From contig NC_073354.2 in assembly GCF_027580225.2 (NCBI RefSeq), forward strand, positions 24,387,001-24,451,000: a stretch of 64,000 nucleotides of DNA, in the 5' to 3' direction. This DNA comes from Misgurnus anguillicaudatus. Taxonomy: Eukaryota; Chordata; Actinopteri; Cypriniformes; Cobitidae. The notes under the pieces were generated by a model. The model saw nothing but the letters and a program-made list of their open reading frames with translations, had not been told where the DNA came from and made no database searches. Positions 21,986 to 34,742 of the stretch are shown one piece after another. Made by a program: the position numbers and the translations under genes. Position 1 is the first letter of the stretch. Every line of letters starts with the position of its first letter.

Positions 21986-22334
21986 GGCGCTTTTCCATTG
22001 GATAGTACGGCTCGTACAGCTCACTTTTGGAGGTTTTAACTTCCACTTGCAAACCAGGTAATGTCATCATCTGTGCTTTGTTGTACAAATTCCCAAAGTC
22101 CCTTTTAGCGGTGATAAACATCTGCATGCTGAGAATCAAAAACACCATTCCATTAATAAAATCCTGTGCGTTTGTTTGTATCGCTTTTACAGTGATGTCA
22201 CGGCCATAGAGATGGTGCAATTGTAACGATAAGTCTCTAATCCCATCGACACTGCAATGGAAAAGCAAACGGAGCCAAAGCTAGCCGATCCAAGCGGTAC
22301 CGAGCCACGTCGTACCACACAATGGAAAAGCGCC
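21986..22334. mobile_element. Fold-back MITE, GGCGCTTTTCCATTG family
   Basis: It begins GGCGCTTTTCCATTGGATAG and ends CACAATGGAAAAGCGCC, inverted counterparts. Interior sequence (GTACGGCTCGTACAG; GCGGTACCGAGCCACGTCG) also pairs partially. About 350 bp, non-coding. Confidence 0.85.
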
Positions 22335-22429
22335 AATAGACACGTGTATACGTACTGAGCTTTAGCGAGAATGGGTTATGGGGCTGCTATGGCTTGCATT
22401 TCAGTTTGTCTGTTCATGAAGTCTGGAAG

Positions 22430-22543
22430 TATTTACATTTATGCATTCGGTAGACTTTTATAAGCATACGTGTTCCCTAGGTTTCGAATTCACAACCTTG
22501 GCGCTGCTAATGTAATGCTCTTACAGTTGAGCTACAGGAACAC
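22430..22543 (-). mobile_element. tRNA-Ala-derived SINE head (retropseudogene)
   Basis: On the minus strand 22543-22470 reads as a 74-nt tRNA-like unit: TGTAGCTCAACTGTAAGAGC matches the A-box/D-arm, ATTAGCA is an Ala(AGC)-type anticodon loop, and AATTCGAAACC is a degraded B-box. The acceptor arms GTGTTCC and GGGAACAC pair. After it comes TGCATAAATGTAAAT, typical of a fish SINE body. The poor B-box argues against a working tRNA gene. Confidence 0.7.
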
Positions 22544-23989
22544 TATCGAAGTGCTACCGTGTTATGAGTCAGCTTCTTGTCACAAATGCAGGTTTTGAGC
22601 TTTGCTAAATAATGACTGCAGACATTTCACATCTACAGCTTAGTCTGATTTAACTCCTTAAGCTAAAAGTGCTATCCTGCTGTTCCACGCATAACCGGAT
22701 AAATATCATGCTGCTTTCACAGTACAATATAACCACATGGTTCAGTTTGATTCTGTTTTGTCACCCCCCATGCCATTTATTTATCCAGTTGATTTTTTTT
22801 TACTGGAAATCCCCACTGCAACAGTTACAAAGACACATTGTCTGTAGCATGAATGTACAATAGTACATGCCTTTTTAGCAATTACACAAATTTGTTCCTC
22901 TGGCCGTAGATCGATAAGGTGAACATTTTACCCCCCAAATTATAATGGTTATGGGACAAAAGCATCTACGTTGTTTTATTGTTTCCCTAGAATTGTATGC
23001 CACATAGTTTAGCTGTTTATTTTTTTAAATATATATATATAGATATTAGTCTTACATTCCACTTTCAATGCAAACTAAAAGTTTTTTCACTGTACCAATT
23101 ATTAAGTGGCCACAAATAAATCGTCATCATATTTTGCATTTGGTTTGTAAAACAATTACATCAATATGAGTTAAGGGAATAATTAGGGTTCGGATTTATC
23201 TTAAAAGTCTCACTTTATTTTTGTGGGGTGAAAGATGCGGGTCAAAAATGTAAAAAAAAAATTATTATCCAATTTGTAATGTTTCTTTGCACAGATGAAA
23301 GGTCTGTCTAAGGCGATGAATAGTGATTGTGAAAAGTCTTAGTCTGTATTATTCTTTCTTTAAGCAGATGGGTTAAGCCAACCAGTGAACATATTTGAAA
23401 TGTATGTTGTTAATTTTACATATGTTGTTAATCACAGGAAATTGAATTTACTTGTTTTTTTGCCAATAGTTAATCTATGTATTTTATAGGTCTATTTGAA
23501 AAACTTTAAACTTTTAATAGAGATTGAATATTATTTTACTTCCCCCGCCCCTTCATTATTATAAACAATGCATTTCTTGGTAATAGAGAAAAAGTGTCAT
23601 ATTCTGGCTGCATGTAACACGCTCATTCACAACCAGTTTTATAAAATGGTAAAGGTTTTACAGATAAATAGACATTTTAGTATTATAGCTCCAAAAAAAA
23701 GAATGTAGCCTCAGAATTAATGCTGTGACTTCAGTGCACAGATAAGAGAAATCAAGTCTTCACATACAGAAAACCTCACTGGCCAGAAAAAAGGGTGAAT
23801 TGCCTATAGTAAACAGTATCTGCCACTTTTGTTTACAAGAAAACTGTCATTGTAAATGGAAAATATATATTATTTGTATTTAAATTTTTTGAATAAAATA
23901 ACTTTTCAAAAGATTTTCTTTTTGGGTAAATCAACATACACAGTTCAGATTTGAAGGTTGGATATGTGCTACCCTGTCTGTAAAATCCA

Positions 23990-24190
23990 GGCTATAATAA
24001 GACTGAGCATCTATTTATCAGATTAGGAGCATCAAAGATTTCAATATTTGTCATGGTCTCACTCAGTCAATATTAAAGACATCAAGGTTATATTTTCACA
24101 GAATGTTCTTTACATTATGTACATTTTATGTAGAAAAGTAAATCACAAAAAAAAATGACTAGCTGGATTTTCACAGATTGAGTCACATTT
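23990..24190. repeat. Dispersed repeat R2, uninterrupted copy
   Basis: It shares AGATTAGGAGCATCAAAG, ACTCAGTCAATATTAAAG, TTATGTAGAAAA and TAAATCACAAAAAA with copies at 33215-33790 and 56495-56640. TTAA at 24073-24076 is the empty counterpart of the MITE insertion at 33301-33680. Confidence 0.75.
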
Positions 24191-24199
24191 AGGTTTTTT

Positions 24200-25500
24200 A
24201 CTTTTAAAGTCTCCATTTTTAAAGACTTTATTTGCTTTGAAGTGAATTTGCCATATCTCATCATTTTAATTAAATGTCAGCCAGTTGTTCCTAAATGGTT
24301 TATGTCTGGGTTTTGTTGAAAAATGTCTATGCAATTCTGCGTGAATTTGTTTTATAATTCATTTTTATCGCCTCATAAATGATTAACAATTCTTACCTAT
24401 AAGAAATTAAATTATTAAATCAAGCTACAACGTTAAACTTTACGGTTTAACACGCCTATAGGCTATAATATAATGTAGGCTATATGAAATAGGCTATTGA
24501 TTCAACTAAATTTGATTTTCGTGGATTAACCTATCCTAGGTAAAAATGTGCCGTATGCTGCTCGTTTACACATGTGCTATCTATAAGTATGAACCATTTA
24601 TAGATGAATTTTAATAATAAACCAAAACAATTTTTCGTTGCATTAACAGTGTGTCGTCCGGACGAGGTTTTAGTTCCCAAATCCAGCATATGGCAGGTTC
24701 TCTTTTTAAGTTTTTAATATATTTAAAGACTTCAACATCATCACAGGACACACCGACAATTTAGTATAAAAATAATCTTAAAGCTTAAAATAATTAACTG
24801 TAAATGCAGTTTATTTTAGGCACACGTGAATCATGCAAAATAAAAAACGATAGTTTAGATACAAATGCAACAAAAAATGTGAATTATAAGTTTGATCTGC
24901 TGTGTTTGTGTGAGAGACAAAAACAATTTAATAATCAGACAAAAACCTAAAACATAACCAAAGCAACACCGTAAAAACCCAGATTTTCCTTTACTTAACT
25001 GATTTTAGTTAAAATTGGAGTAGTAATTCAATTAATTAAATGTTTTTAGAGAGTCCACTTTACAGGACGCAGCAGAGAAACAGCACATTGGCTTCATATT
25101 GATTCAGCCTTCTGTAAGTTATGAAAATATTTACATTTAACTTCATATCGATGTGCTCAGCCAGTCTTTAAAAAACGAAACAAATCTATTTTGGGGGATT
25201 TGTTTCATTTAACGGGCATCTTGTTGATGTTTCTTCTGGAGAAAATGACAGTCGTTTGACGCAACACATATTTTAATAAATTACGACGGATCTTCTGCGT
25301 TTTACTTATGAGTCAACGTAAAACAACGCTCAATAAAACGTCGCGCAGTGAATTATTATTAAAAACCAAACAGACAGCAGACAATAATGTATTTATAATA
25401 GCTCCATATCTGAATTCTCAAACGTTTCCTAACGTTAATTTGGGATATTTAACCAACTGGTCCAAGAGATATTTTCATCTGCACATAGGCTATACGCATA
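24200..25500. other. AT-rich intergenic DNA
   Basis: I see no gene or recognisable element. The nearest landmark is the GC-rich segment beginning near 25600. Confidence 0.55.
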
Positions 25501-25599
25501 TACACAGGGTTAAAGATTTTTTTGGGATACAGTCGGATATCCTGTGTGGGTGTTTTTACTCCACATCGTTTTGCATACCTGGTTGAATTCACAAGCGCT

Positions 25600-25847
25600 T
25601 CGCCATACGCCCCCGTGTCTTGTCATTTAATGAGATCCCCGGGGTGCGGATCAGTTTGGCACCGTGTCTGTGTGCGCGTAAAACCGGCTGTATTTTTGCT
25701 CCGGGAAGCCGGGCCACGGTCCTCGCGCGACTTCACTTCTGCACCGGCGGCAGGGAAAGAAAATCGAGCCCGCAGTCCAGCTGCCGCTTTTGGGGAAAAT
25801 TGTTCTGTAAGACCGAATAACAGTCGCAGGCACCTACAAACGCAGAG
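25600..25847 (+). promoter_or_regulatory. CpG-rich segment, candidate promoter and first exon, possibly of scml4
   Basis: This is a clear GC and CpG peak in AT-rich DNA (CCCCGGGGTGCGGAT, CGGTCCTCGCGCGACTT, GCACCGGCGGCAGG). It ends with a good donor, CGCAGAG followed by GTAATT at 25848. The next downstream plus-strand gene is scml4. It may be a distal first exon of scml4 or a separate non-coding transcript. Open frames crossing it have no recognisable similarity. Confidence 0.4.
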
Positions 25848-26989
<1,142 letters not shown>

Positions 26990-27079
26990 CGCAGTGGTGT
27001 GTAAGAGACCCTGAGGCTGTGCGTCAGGGTGAATAAGTGGATGCACACAGTCTTTATATTTGAACCAGAAAAGCCACTG

Positions 27080-27081
<2 letters not shown>

Positions 27082-27140
<59 letters not shown>
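27082..27140. repeat. (TG)n microsatellite
   Basis: A pure TG array of about 59 bp, 96 bp after the CA array and complementary to it. Confidence 0.99.
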
Positions 27141-27141
<1 letters not shown>

Positions 27142-29640
27142 TTACAAGGTTAGAATAACATGCTTCAGTCACAGAGCACTTGAGGGTCATGCAAAAGACG
27201 TCCAGGCCTATCACAGTTTATGGGACGGTCCATGTGAGGAAATACCTCTGCAAGATAGATAAATAAATAAATTTTCTGTTGACCTTGTGTATCAGAGATA
27301 TCAGCAGGATATTGTGGAGAGCCTCACGCTCCTCTAAACCTCACACTTTTTTCTGGTCTGGAAATTGGCCTGAAATAAGACATGATTGTGGAATAATGGG
27401 CTCAGAAGTGGCTAATCTTTTTTTGTGGTAGCCAAGAGTGCTTTTCCAAAAGCTGATATGAGCTTGGCAATTTTCTGAAGTGATTCTTGAGAATGCGATT
27501 GCGATTTAGCTGGGTACAATTTCAGATAAACCTCAAGGTCATTTGGATGAACTCTACTATTTATATTGGAGTTTCCCACCTCACCTCCTCAACATTCAGT
27601 ATTGCCATTGTTAGACTTCCTAGATTTTTGGCACTTTAAATTGCATCTTCACTTGCCTGTCGCCCCATGGCTTGGTGGCCTTTTTAAAACCGAGGTATTT
27701 AAATATATCTCCTATTGTGGATACACATACAGTAAAGCTAAATGGAAATGTATTTAAATTTCTGTCAACTGAATGACATCCAGATGGAAAATTTGGAAAT
27801 TCAATCTTGTTGGTTTCTGCTGACTACAGCAACCAGTGACAATAATAGTTTTATCACACATTTTGAAGTCAAAAGGAAATTATATTCTGTTTAAGCACGC
27901 AGGGTTAACACATGCTCTATAATGCAACATTATCTCCCGTTTAGATAAATGCCCTCTCTTTAAGATTCTTAATTGTACCCTTTATTTAGACTGCTTTGCA
28001 TTTTAAATGTTATTTAGCATTTTAATATTTCAGATTGATCATTTTGTATGTAAGTGTGTGTCAAATCGCAAATTAATTTTAAAGTTTAAATTCTAAATGT
28101 GTCTCTGAGTATTTTCCATCTAAAGTAATTTCTCATGAGGAGCCTAAGCCTTTCTGAGTCTACAGAGCACAAGGGCAAATATGAATAAATATGATAAAAT
28201 ATGGATGAATGCTAATAAAGCACCGGCCAAGTGTGGCCCTCACTAAAAGGATTATGTGGAAGGGCAAGACATTATTACAGGGGTGCATGAAAATCTCCAT
28301 AGTGCCCATCTAGGTTTAATTTATTATACCATATTTAAAGACAGAGAGAAAGTGCTTGGGTTTGATTGTTGCAGCAGTAAAACATGGCTCTCTTTTGAGG
28401 TGATTCATTGTTGGAGTCCCTCCACTGAAGCCAGGCTGGGGAAGTATCAGATGTAATCAGTCTGACAGGGTGCGATATGATTGATCATCACTGGGTCCCA
28501 TTACTCTCATTAAACAGCACAGGAATGACTCATTATATGTGAGTACTTCGGCCCCTGAGTGAAATGACCTTGTGGATTTCACCTGTCACTCTTTGCTACG
28601 TTTTGTTCGACTGTTATACTTTGAGCATTTTGTAATTTAGCTCCAGGGAAACTAAGACAAACTACTGCATTGATTTTATGTGTTCAATAACAATAAATAG
28701 CTTATTAGATAAAAGGAAAAGATTGCTTACACAAATTGCTATGCACTTATAGATTAAAGAAACATCTACCCTATGCAAGACTTTATTATAATCTGCAATT
28801 CTTGCCCAAACTCATGCAGTTTCTGTAGTAAGTACGCCATGTTTTTATTAAGGGGCACACGTTGTATCTTAACCCCATTAAATATCAAATATGCATCATG
28901 TAATGATAGTTTTCATGAATGCATACTATAGAGAAACATATGCACACATTTTGGTTTCCTTTGTTCTGGAAGTTACATCATTGGATTAAGAAATTATGGA
29001 CTGTTTGCACAGTTAGTTGTGTAGTGTGTCATGTTTTTGATTGCCCTTAATGCTTTGATTTCCTCTAAAGAATGAAAATGGTTTAAAGGACACTTGAATT
29101 AGGCCGAATGTTGAAAGGCAGGAAGTATGAGAGGAAGGAGCTTTGTCCAGTTGACTTATTTTTCCTGGTATAAAATCAGCTATTCTCCAGTGCAATTTTT
29201 CTTAACAATAGCTGCTCTGTTTGGCACAGTCAGCTAATTTGCATCTTTTTTAACTCGGTGGGCTCATTCAGAAGTCATTGCTTTCAAATTCCCACACAAT
29301 ATGATTCTGAGTGGTGATTCGGGTGAATTACATATATTTAGCAGAGGTAGACTAGCCAGATGTCACCTGTTTTACTTAGAAAATGTTTAGTGTATTAATG
29401 CAGATTTTTCTATTATGCACAGTGAGGGGCCGGCATTAGGTTTATAAAGGTAGGCTACTCAATGCTGTGCTATATTGTGTGTATAGTCACAGCAGTAAGC
29501 TTTTACTGTTGCATGAAGCAGAACTGCAGGCTCTTTAGCCATGACCACTTTCAGCATGCCACAGCCAGAGTATCTTTTTCACATCAGGATATAAATGTTA
29601 TTACATTTTATTTCTTTCCATTAGAACATGTTGAGTGTGA
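27141..29640. other. Non-coding DNA with little recognisable repeat content
   Basis: No gene seen. The stretch 28130-28560 looks less repetitive and less AT-rich (for example CCCTCCACTGAAGCCAGGCT, CATCACTGGGTCCCATTACT) and might be conserved non-coding DNA. If the 25.8-kb exon belongs to scml4, this is its first intron. Confidence 0.45.
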
Positions 29641-29654
29641 CTTTTAGGGAAATA

Positions 29655-29890
29655 TTGTAAAAAAAATGGTCCCTAGCTGTCTCTGGGTTAGTACCCTTTT
29701 AAAAAGTACACATTTGCAACAAAAAGTGTTCATATTAGTACCTCAGAGGTGCATATTGGTACCAAAGAGTGCAAATTGACACCTCATGATAGGTGCAGAA
29801 AATGATAGTACCAAATGTATACATATCTGTACCTAAATGGTACATATTAGGACCTTTGTAAAGGTTTTGTCCATTTTGTCTGACCGTGTA
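29655..29890. mobile_element. MITE-like element rich in GGTAC words
   Basis: Several GTACC/GGTAC-type words occur in inverted order (TTAGTACC, TTGGTACC, TGTACCTAAATGGTAC), ending near TTTTGTCTGACCGTGT. A related structure is at 51725-51985 (ACACTGTCAGAAAAAAGTAC). Ends are imprecise. Confidence 0.5.
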
Positions 29891-30147
29891 TAAACAATAA
29901 CAGAACATTGTTATGCATCACTAATAACAGCATTCAGCTTTGGGTGCTGAACAGTGACACAAATAGTAGCCTGGTGAGGTCATAGCTGTTTTATTGTTAA
30001 TAAATCAGTGCTTTTGACCAATCAGATTTCAGTATTGGGGTAATCCTTTTATTACACTAATAATTTAAAAAAGACATTTCAACTCAGCCACTTTAGTTTA
30101 ACTCTTTCCCCGCCAGTGTTTAAAAAAAATTGCCAGCCAGCGCCAGC

Positions 30148-30283
30148 ATTCTAGGGTAATAAAAACATAATGGTTCATTATTAAAATGTCTTTATACACC
30201 CCTTATAATATAGTTTTGTATATTATTTAGTATTCCTGTCAAGAGATCCTTTTAAAAATTAAACATTGCACCTTTAAAATACT
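30148..30283. mobile_element. Fragment of the AAAGGTGCAGTGTGTAA MITE family
   Basis: It matches one half of the elements at 33301 and 57805: GGTTCATTATTAAAATGTC, TTATACACCCCTTATAATAT, ATTGCACCTTTAA. The other half is missing. Confidence 0.8.
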
Positions 30284-30289
30284 TAATAA

Positions 30290-30600
30290 TTATTAATTAC
30301 AGCATTACTAGTGTGTTAATTAATAGAATTACTAAATAACGAGTTAATAATGATGTACCTCAACAAGTAAAGTCACAACATAATGATATGATGGAATTAA
30401 TCCATAATTACATATTTAATTAATAACAATTCATATATGAACTAATATATTAACCAGACAGACTCTTCATTAGTTGCTAATGAGGCAATCATTAATGAAT
30501 AGCTAATGAATAGCTTAGATAATCATTAGTAATACATTAATTCAGTATTATGTGCATTAGTTAAGCATGCATTCATGCTTATTAGTGCACCTTTATTGTG
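30290..30600. repeat. AT-rich TTAATGA-word repeat
   Basis: Dense AATTAAT and CATTAGT words with partial inverted symmetry, ending CACCTTTATTGTGTTACC. It resembles the interior of the fish MITE seen at 63743-63937, but decayed. Confidence 0.4.
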
Positions 30601-30773
30601 TTACCAAAGTTTTTTCCTACATTCATTACTTCTCTTATTATCACCTCTCAAATATGGGTAGGTTTCTTCAAAAACACCAAATTTTGATAATTCATTTTTT
30701 GTGAAGGACTTTTGATAGAGATCAGATTCAGAGCAACGATCAAAACACGGACGTATAGTTGCTTGCCCTAGGG

Positions 30774-31289
30774 CAGTGCTTCTCAATTATTTTCTGTCAC
30801 CCCCCCCCCCCCCCAGGAAGAGGTAAACATTTCGCGCCCCCCAACTCTCCGCTGCAACTGTAAATAGTATAATTTGTCTATAAAATTACACATCTGCAAA
30901 ACATTGTATCCTTATTAACATTAAGAAAACACAAAAATAAAACACAAAAAAGAAATATCGATCAACTTACAACAAAGAATAACTTTATTAACATTGTTCT
31001 TTAGTCTGTAACAGAAATGCATCAATTTGCCTGAAATAAAAAAATCAATCCTAATTTAAAGTATATTATTTTTTGACCATTTGATACTGAAAATTTTAAT
31101 TAAATATAATCAATAAATAATAATAAAAAACACAATCGGCTTATCAGCGTGATTGGGGTGTAATGTCTTTAAGTGATGGTGCAAAAAAATCACTTCCTGA
31201 AAAAGTATTTTCCCCGGGGTCTCGCGCGCCCCCCCCTGGTGTCGCTTCGAGCACCCCTGGGGGTCCCCCCCACAATTTGAGAAGCACTG
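30774..31289. mobile_element. Non-autonomous hAT element, 8-bp target duplication CCCTAGGG
   Basis: It begins CAGTGCTTCTCAATT and ends AATTTGAGAAGCACTG, inverted counterparts with the CAGTG...CACTG ends typical of many hAT elements. CCCTAGGG flanks both sides (30766-30773, 31290-31297). It is 516 bp with C-runs near both ends and no transposase. Confidence 0.95.
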
Positions 31290-31448
31290 CCCTAGGGCGA
31301 TACTTCCGGGTTTTTATAAGTTGCGAAAGAGCGCCACCTGGTGCATAATAGCGGTATTGCGTAAAGCCGGAAATACTCGTCATTGGCATGGTTTTATTGT
31401 GGTAAAAGTGTAGTAACCAAGTTTTTTTCGTGTATTAATTACTATAAG

Positions 31449-31567
31449 CAAAACCATGGTTTTACTACTCTAACCATGGTTTAACCATGGTTTTTGAAAA
31501 CCATGGTTTTGTGGTTACCATGGTTTTACTGCAGTAACCATTTTTTTTAACTGTAGTAAAACCATGT
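31449..31567. repeat. Cluster of AACCATGGTT palindromes
   Basis: ACCATGGTTTTACT-type units recur in both orientations about five times. The 10-bp palindrome AACCATGGTT appears repeatedly. Likely a simple fish repeat rather than a regulatory array. Confidence 0.75.
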
Positions 31568-31569
31568 TT

Positions 31570-32955
31570 AATTTTTGTAAGGGTATTCTGTCCTATTAAG
31601 AAACAAGCTTTATATTACTTTACACTGTAGTTTATTTATGTTGATAAAGAGGTAGTATTTAGTTAAAGCTGTACAGTATTTGTTGTGTTTAATATAGGCA
31701 CTGTTACAGCAGTCCACGACTGCCCTTTAGTTGTATTCCATTACTCAATATCTTTGCTAGCATTTAAAAATGATTTGATATCATTATTAGACCTTTACTA
31801 AATACATTCTTGGCAAGAGGTAAGGATATGGATAATGGACGCAGTACAGAAAGTGCCAGAGAATGGACCATATGGAGCATTGCCCACAATTTCATGGCCA
31901 CTATTCTCTATATAGGGGTATTTCTGTAATTCTGTACCAGCAGCATTGTGCTTGAGTCAGCTGTGTGTGTGTGTGTGTGTTTGTGTACATTTGGTTCTTT
32001 GCCAATGAAAGTCATGGGTATTTAAGTGTGAGGCTCTCATCTTAAGATGGTTGCGTGGTTTGTACATCCTCTGAATTATATTCACGTCAACTGGCCTCGT
32101 TGCTATATTGACAGTACCAGAAAGCACTGGAAACAAATTTGGAAAGATGTGACTGTGTAAGGCAATGCAAATTTGCACGTGGTTGGCAACAAATTTACCT
32201 TGAAACTAAATGTGTAATTTGGTACTGGGTTGGAATCCACAATTGCTTGTGTGGTGGCCTAATAGTTTAGTTATCACATCACAGACCTTATCAGCATGGC
32301 CATGAATATTAATGAGGCAATGTTATGTTCACCAAATAGTTTCAATTTGCCAAAAGGCAGGCCTGTGCACTGTTTAAGCAAGCGGTTTGAAAAGGCTTGG
32401 TCTTAGAAGTGTCATTTTATGTCTTTCTAAGGGTAGATGTCTCAGTAACAATAATAACGTGCAACTGAGTCAATCGAAACATTGCAGGGCTGTGGAATTG
32501 TGTGTATTAAATGCTGATGGAATTTAATATTCAAGTTCAAGGAGTCTGATCATTATTGTGCTTTAATGCAATATATAAAATCAGACAATACACAACATAT
32601 AAACCACTCAATAAAAACAGATTCCAGATCCATTAAAGAAAAAGCTTTAATGCAAAGTACATCGGATAATACAATTATCATTACCTTTAATGCAGGGATA
32701 TAATGACAGTTATTGGATTGCAAAAATCTTTTTGCTTGTACTGTATGCTTGCTTTTTACTTGTTCCTTCAAATTTATAATTGAAGAACTAAGTAGCAGAT
32801 CTGTTTCAGACACATGACCTTAAATCAAATAGCGTAAACTCAAATCTTATATAATTTCAAAGTTATTCAGCATGGGCATATACTATTGTTACATAAAAAA
32901 CATAATTTTCTCACTTTGTTGTTACAAACTTGTATAAATGTCTTTGTTTTGTTGA
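31570..32955. other. Non-coding DNA
   Basis: It contains a short TG tract near 31963-31980. No gene was recognised. Confidence 0.5.
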
Positions 32956-32959
32956 ACAC

Positions 32960-33180
32960 TAAGGACGATATTTTTAGGAATGCTTGTAACCAAACCTTAT
33001 GAGCTCCATTCACTTCCATAGTATTCCTTTTTTCCTACTATGGAAGTGAATGGGGCTCATGATCGGTTTGGTTACAAACATTTCTCAAAATATCTTCCTT
33101 TGTGTTCATCAGAACAAAGACATTTAAACAGGTTTGTAACAACATGAGATTAAGGAAATTATGACAGAATTAGAATATCT
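32960..33180. mobile_element. Fold-back MITE related to 19803-20118
   Basis: GAGCTCCATTCACTTCCATA pairs with TATGGAAGTGAATGGGGCTC around a central T-rich loop. AGAAATGTTTGTAACC-type arms also pair (GCTTGTAACCAAACC with GGTTTGGTTACAAAC). It shares AAAATATCTTCCTTTGTGTTC-type sequence with the earlier element. Confidence 0.75.
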
Positions 33181-33214
33181 GGGTTTGCGATTTTTAGATA
33201 TAGGCCTACGTGAC

Positions 33215-33790
33215 TGTGAAATCAGATATAAGATTAGGAGCATATGAGTTTGATTTCAATCATTGATTTGAGTCTTTGACATGACCTAACTCAGTCAATA
33301 TTAAAGGTGCAGTGTGTAAATTTTAGCGCCATCTATTGATGAGGTTGCGAATTGCAACCAATGGCTCAGTCCACTGCTCACCCCTCGCTTTTGAAACACA
33401 GAGAAGCTACGGTAGCCGCCACCGGACAAACATGCGATCGTCGGAGACAACTTAGTAAAAACACTTTGTCCGTTAAGGGCTTCTGTAGAAACATGGCGGC
33501 ACAAAATGGTAGCATCCATGTAAGGGGACCCTCGGTGTATGTAGATAAAAAGGTCTCATTCTAAGGTAATAAACACATAACGGTTCATTATGAATGGTCA
33601 TTATACACCCCTGATAATATAGTTTTGTATATTATTTTGCATTTCTGTCAAATTCTAAAAATTACACACTGCACCTTTAAATATATATTTTTTGTATTTT
33701 CACAGCGTATTCTTTACAAGATGATTTTATGTAGAAAACAGTAAATCACAAAAAATGACTTTTGCTGTGTTTTCACAAACCGGTTCATTT
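33215..33790. repeat. Dispersed repeat R2, copy split by a MITE
   Basis: The left part, AGATTAGGAGCATATGAG to CTCAGTCAATAT, and the right part, ATTTTCACAGCGTATTCTTT to TAAATCACAAAAAATGAC, flank the MITE at 33301-33680. They are contiguous in the copy at 23990-24190. Confidence 0.75.
33301..33680. mobile_element. MITE, AAAGGTGCAGTGTGTAA family, full copy at TTAA
   Basis: Ends are TTAAAGGTGCAGTGTGTAA and TTACACACTGCACCTTTAA, a perfect inverted pair apart from length. About 380 bp. Other copies are at 57805-58191 (inverted), 62423-62784 and a fragment at 30148. The interior contains GCGCCATCTATTGATGAGG and ATGGCGGC. Confidence 0.92.
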
Positions 33791-33889
33791 TGTATCCTCT
33801 TGAGTCTTTCGGCATTTTAACCTTTTAAGGCAGTGAGAATTTGTGGAATAATAATTAGTCAATGTGAGTTTATGTTTCACCCTGGTCTA

Positions 33890-34165
33890 AAGTCTCTCAA
33901 TATTTGTGTTTGTTTCTCCAAGTGTAATGTTTTGGTCAATGTGTGAGTTGCTGTGGGAATGAGACTGCGTGGCCGGGATTTGGAGGATTCCACTGTCTCC
34001 TGGATACCAAGCGTCCTGGGTGTGCAGAGTGTCAGGCTCCGCCTTCGCCTTGATCGCCGTGACGACCGGGGAAGGGGCCTTTGGCAACTGGTTGACCTGG
34101 ACGAAAAGGAAGCGCGGAGTGGGCAGAGGTTACGAGATAAGACACCTCCTACTTGTTCACAAAGT
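33890..34165. other. GC-richer unexplained segment with open frames
   Basis: The 33950-34140 stretch is much richer in GC than its surroundings. It stays open in two plus frames and one minus frame, and one end resembles a donor (CACAAAGTAAGAT at 34159). I recognise no protein family. It may be an unrecognised exon or an old repeat. Confidence 0.3.
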
Positions 34166-34371
34166 AAGATCTTTAATTACCAATAGCGGCTGAGTATACG
34201 AGCATATGATCCCAGTGTTGGTTTAAATAACGATCAGACTTTTGTGTAGGTGTCTAACAGTAGTTAAACAGTATCAAACAGATGTCCTGATCCCTCTTGC
34301 TGCTTTCTTAGGATTTGAAAAGGTCAATTCTTTGATATATTAAAAGTTTTTTCCAATAACACACTTCAAAA

Positions 34372-34742
34372 ATGATTTTCAAGAAATTAAATTCTTAGTA
34401 TTTTTGTCTTGTTTTCAGTAAAAATATCTATAAATTCTTAAATTAAGATGCTTTTTCTTGATGAGCAAAATGATCCAAGAAAATAAGTCTAGTTTTTAGA
34501 CCAAAAATATCAAATTTAAGTGATTTTGTGCATAAAACAAGCAAAAAAATCTGCCAATGGGGTAAGCAAAATTTTCTTGAATTTTCTGAATTTAGTGTTT
34601 AAGAAAAATGTTCAAGATTTTTTTCTTGGGTCGTTTTGCTCATCAAGAAAAAGCATCTTAATTTAAGAATTTTTTGATATTTTTACTGAAAACAAGACAA
34701 AAATACTAAGAATTTTTTTCTTGAAAATAATTTTTTGCAGTG
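34372..34742. mobile_element. Long fold-back MITE, CTTCAAAAATGATTTTCAAG family
   Basis: The left half (AAGATGCTTTTTCTTGATGA, ATGATTTTCAAGAAA) is inverted in the right half (TCATCAAGAAAAAGCATCTT, TTTCTTGAAAATAAT). It ends TTTTTTGCAGTG. Nearly the whole element can fold on itself. A second, shorter copy lies at 63210-63483. Confidence 0.9.

Larger units (their letters stand above)
21433..23900 (+). other. sec63 3' UTR and downstream DNA
   Basis: It follows the TAA at 21430-21432. A CA tract lies at 21489-21515. Possible poly(A) signals AATAAA occur near 21799, 23116 and 23892. The UTR end cannot be chosen from sequence alone. A MITE (21986-22334) and a tRNA-derived SINE head (22470-22543) are present, so a short UTR ending near 21.8 kb is plausible. 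Confidence 0.5.

Noticed and set aside
22470..22543. Functional tRNA-Ala gene
   Set aside because: The B-box is degraded and the sequence runs into a SINE body, so it is a tRNA-derived retroelement.
31449..31567. Array of AACCATGGTT as a transcription-factor site cluster
   Set aside because: The motif is a widespread simple repeat in fish DNA, and its arrangement is irregular.
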